NCBI RefSeq assembly: GCF_024218775.1
Contig: NZ_CP100404.1
Span: 310,001 to 374,000 of the forward strand
Direction of reading: 5' to 3'
Origin: Haloarcula marina
Lineage (GTDB): Archaea; Halobacteriota; Halobacteria; Halobacteriales; Haloarculaceae
Length of the DNA: 64,000 nucleotides
Shown here: positions 62,778 through 64,000 of the stretch, piece by piece
How the letters are laid out: every line of letters starts with the position of its first letter
Numbering within the stretch: position 1 is the stretch's first letter
The notes under the pieces: generated by a model
The model's database searches: none
What the model was told of the DNA's origin: nothing
Seen by the model: the letters and a program-made list of their open reading frames with translations, nothing else
Translations under genes and position numbers: made by a program

Positions 62778-63653
62778 ATGAACCGACGGGCACTCACCAA
62801 GGGCCTGTTCTCCCTCACCGGACTGGCCCTGTTCGACACCGCGGCCGCACAGCAACGATGGCGCACGCTCCGCATCGAGAACACCGTCGACCGGCGGAAC
62901 GTGGTCGAAGTCGTCGTGACCGGCGACGTGCGTCTCGGTTCGGGAACCGAGGCCGAGGACAGCGCCGAGGACGGCCGTATCCGCTCGGTCCTCACCGACC
63001 GCAGCGCGACCGACAATTTCGAGTTCACCGGCCAGATTCGGCGCATCCGCTGGAGTCAGGCCGAACCGCGCGTCTACGTCGACGGGCGGCGCGTCGACCC
63101 GACCGACTACGACGGCGACGCGAACTACCGCGAGATGCGCATCTACAACACCATCGACGAGCGAAACGTCGTCGACGTGCGCGTCTCCGGCGAGGCCAGG
63201 AAAGGGGACCTCGCCGAGAACGAGGACGTGGCCCGGGACGGTCGCATCCGCTCGATTCTGAACGACCGCAGCGCGGTGGACTCCTTCGAGTTCACCGGGA
63301 GCATCACCGACGTTCGGTGGTCGGCCCGACGGCCGGAAATCGTCGTCGACGGCCGCACTATCGACTTAGACCGGTTCGACGATGACGATGACGACGATGA
63401 CGATGACGACGACGCGGCCAGTTACGTCCGGGTTACCGGTCCCCGGCGCGGGTCGGTGCGGGTGTACATCCGCACGACCGGTCCCATCAGAACGCTGTTC
63501 GGCGACGACGACAACCCCTCGAACCGCGTGGTCGACGTGCGGGTCGGCGGCGGGTCGGACGCCCGGGTCCGCGAGGTCCGCTACACGGGCCGCATCGTCC
63601 AACTGGCGACCGGCGAGGGCGACGTAGCTATCGACGTCCAACAGCGGGACTAA
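62778..63653 (+). CDS. Exported protein of tandem domains with poly-aspartate linker
   Basis: 291 residues. A Tat-like signal (NRRALTKGLF then a hydrophobic stretch ending AQQ) precedes two tandem repeats of about 75 residues: NTVDRRNVVEVVVTGDVRLG with RIRSVLTDRSATDNFEFTG, and NTIDERNVVDVRVSGEARKG with RIRSILNDRSAVDSFEFTG. Twelve consecutive aspartates (63378-63413) join a third, diverged copy. Probably a calcium or surface-binding adhesive structure. No family recognised. Confidence 0.8.
   Translation: MNRRALTKGLFSLTGLALFDTAAAQQRWRTLRIENTVDRRNVVEVVVTGDVRLGSGTEAEDSAEDGRIRSVLTDRSATDNFEFTGQIRRIRWSQAEPRVYVDGRRVDPTDYDGDANYREMRIYNTIDERNVVDVRVSGEARKGDLAENEDVARDGRIRSILNDRSAVDSFEFTGSITDVRWSARRPEIVVDGRTIDLDRFDDDDDDDDDDDDAASYVRVTGPRRGSVRVYIRTTGPIRTLFGDDDNPSNRVVDVRVGGGSDARVREVRYTGRIVQLATGEGDVAIDVQQRD
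63378..63413 (+). repeat. GAC/GAT microsatellite coding poly-Asp
   Basis: Twelve Asp codons in a row (gac/gat mixed). Likely to vary in length among strains. Confidence 0.75.
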
Positions 63654-63679
63654 GGGGTCTCGCGCTTCCCGCGACTGCC

Positions 63680-64000
63680 CTACTTCCCCTGTGCGAGCGA
63701 CGCCAGCATCGCTTCCAGTTGGACCGTCTCGTTGGCCCCTTGCGTGATGCGATAATCGGTCTCGCCGACGCGTTCGAGGATACGCACCGCGGCCTCGTCG
63801 TCGATGTCGAACTCCCAGACAGAGCGGTGGAGTTGGTCGATGACGTCGCCGCCAGCGATGCCCTCCTCGGTGAGCAGTCGGTCGAGCGTCGCGCGGGCGG
63901 CAGTGAAGTCGCCGTCCAGCGCCGACTGAACCATCTCGCGTATCTCCTCGGGACGGGCCGTGGAGGTGATGGCGTACACCGCCTGCTCGTCGACCACGTC
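63680..64000 (-). CDS. rfcS: Replication factor C small subunit, C-terminal part
   Basis: The window shows the last 106 residues of the clamp-loader small subunit: [20 protein letters not shown] and [14 protein letters not shown], then [20 protein letters not shown], which form the collar domain. The rest of the gene lies beyond 64000. It loads the PCNA clamp with RFC large subunit. Confidence 0.93.
   Translation of the reverse strand, partial: DVVDEQAVYAITSTARPEEIREMVQSALDGDFTAARATLDRLLTEEGIAGGDVIDQLHRSVWEFDIDDEAAVRILERVGETDYRITQGANETVQLEAMLASLAQGK

Noticed and set aside
1..64000. CRISPR array
   Set aside because: No regularly spaced 24-37 bp repeats were seen in any intergenic region.

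Overview
The window looks like a chromosome segment of an extremely halophilic archaeon (class Halobacteria). The host genes are GC-rich and encode acidic proteins. The informational genes are archaeal: group II chaperonin, aIF1A, Rio1, NMD3, RadA, archaeal AlaS and RFC small subunit. Many small genes belong to haloarchaea-only families (HalOD1, DUF5784/DUF5786-like, DUF5789-like, DUF6757-like), and several genes have TATA boxes about 25-30 bp before the start codon, as expected for nearly leaderless transcripts. I cannot name the genus from sequence alone.

Layout. 1-13 kb: thermosome, a HalOD1/winged-helix pair, a Bat-type regulator, an AAA+ ATPase, a ribosome-biogenesis and initiation cluster (KH protein, Rio1, aIF1A), an SCP2-like protein, a PAS histidine kinase, a DUF460 RuvC-fold protein, a DUF3105 protein, an enoyl-CoA hydratase-like protein and a prenyl-synthase-like protein, ending at tRNA-Thr(GGT). 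13.09-21.59 kb: an integrated element, bounded by a 35-bp perfect repeat of the tRNA 3' half and visibly poorer in GC. It carries an Rad3/XPD-like helicase, a winged-helix regulator, a Dam-type methylase, an unknown protein, a DpnII-type endonuclease, a class III nucleotidyl-cyclase-like protein, a tyrosine recombinase, and a 1.2-kb non-coding block with G-runs, a hairpin and short iterons that may be an origin. I found no GATC in the whole element, which fits a GATC restriction-modification system, although GATC is scarce in the flanks too.

21.8-39.8 kb: ordinary haloarchaeal housekeeping and conserved genes (thioesterase, AIM24, DUF5784/5786 pair, YkgJ-type protein, CPBP protease, a regulator plus two membrane proteins, cold-shock protein, chromosomal Rad3-like helicase, Tat lipoprotein, an orphan GatC-like permease, the NMD3-Taw2 pair, a large Bat-type membrane sensor). 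39.9-42.0 kb: a secreted, probably lipid-anchored protein that reads as a thiol-activated (cholesterol-dependent) cytolysin homologue. This is the most unexpected gene here. 42-64 kb: epimerase, HtpX-PspAB module, RadA, aldo/keto reductase, second CPBP protease, acyltransferase, Nmad3-like protein, RAD55/KaiC-like ATPase, PHP esterase, cupin-zinc-ribbon fusion, HPP protein, amidotransferase, TM2 and DUF4013-type membrane proteins, AlaS, one archaellin, a tandem-repeat exported protein, and the start-truncated RFC small subunit.

Three places deserve most attention: the cytolysin-like gene, the tRNA-Thr element with its GATC system and orphan cyclase-like protein, and the prenyl-synthase-like and serine-less hydrolase-like proteins that have lost expected catalytic motifs.
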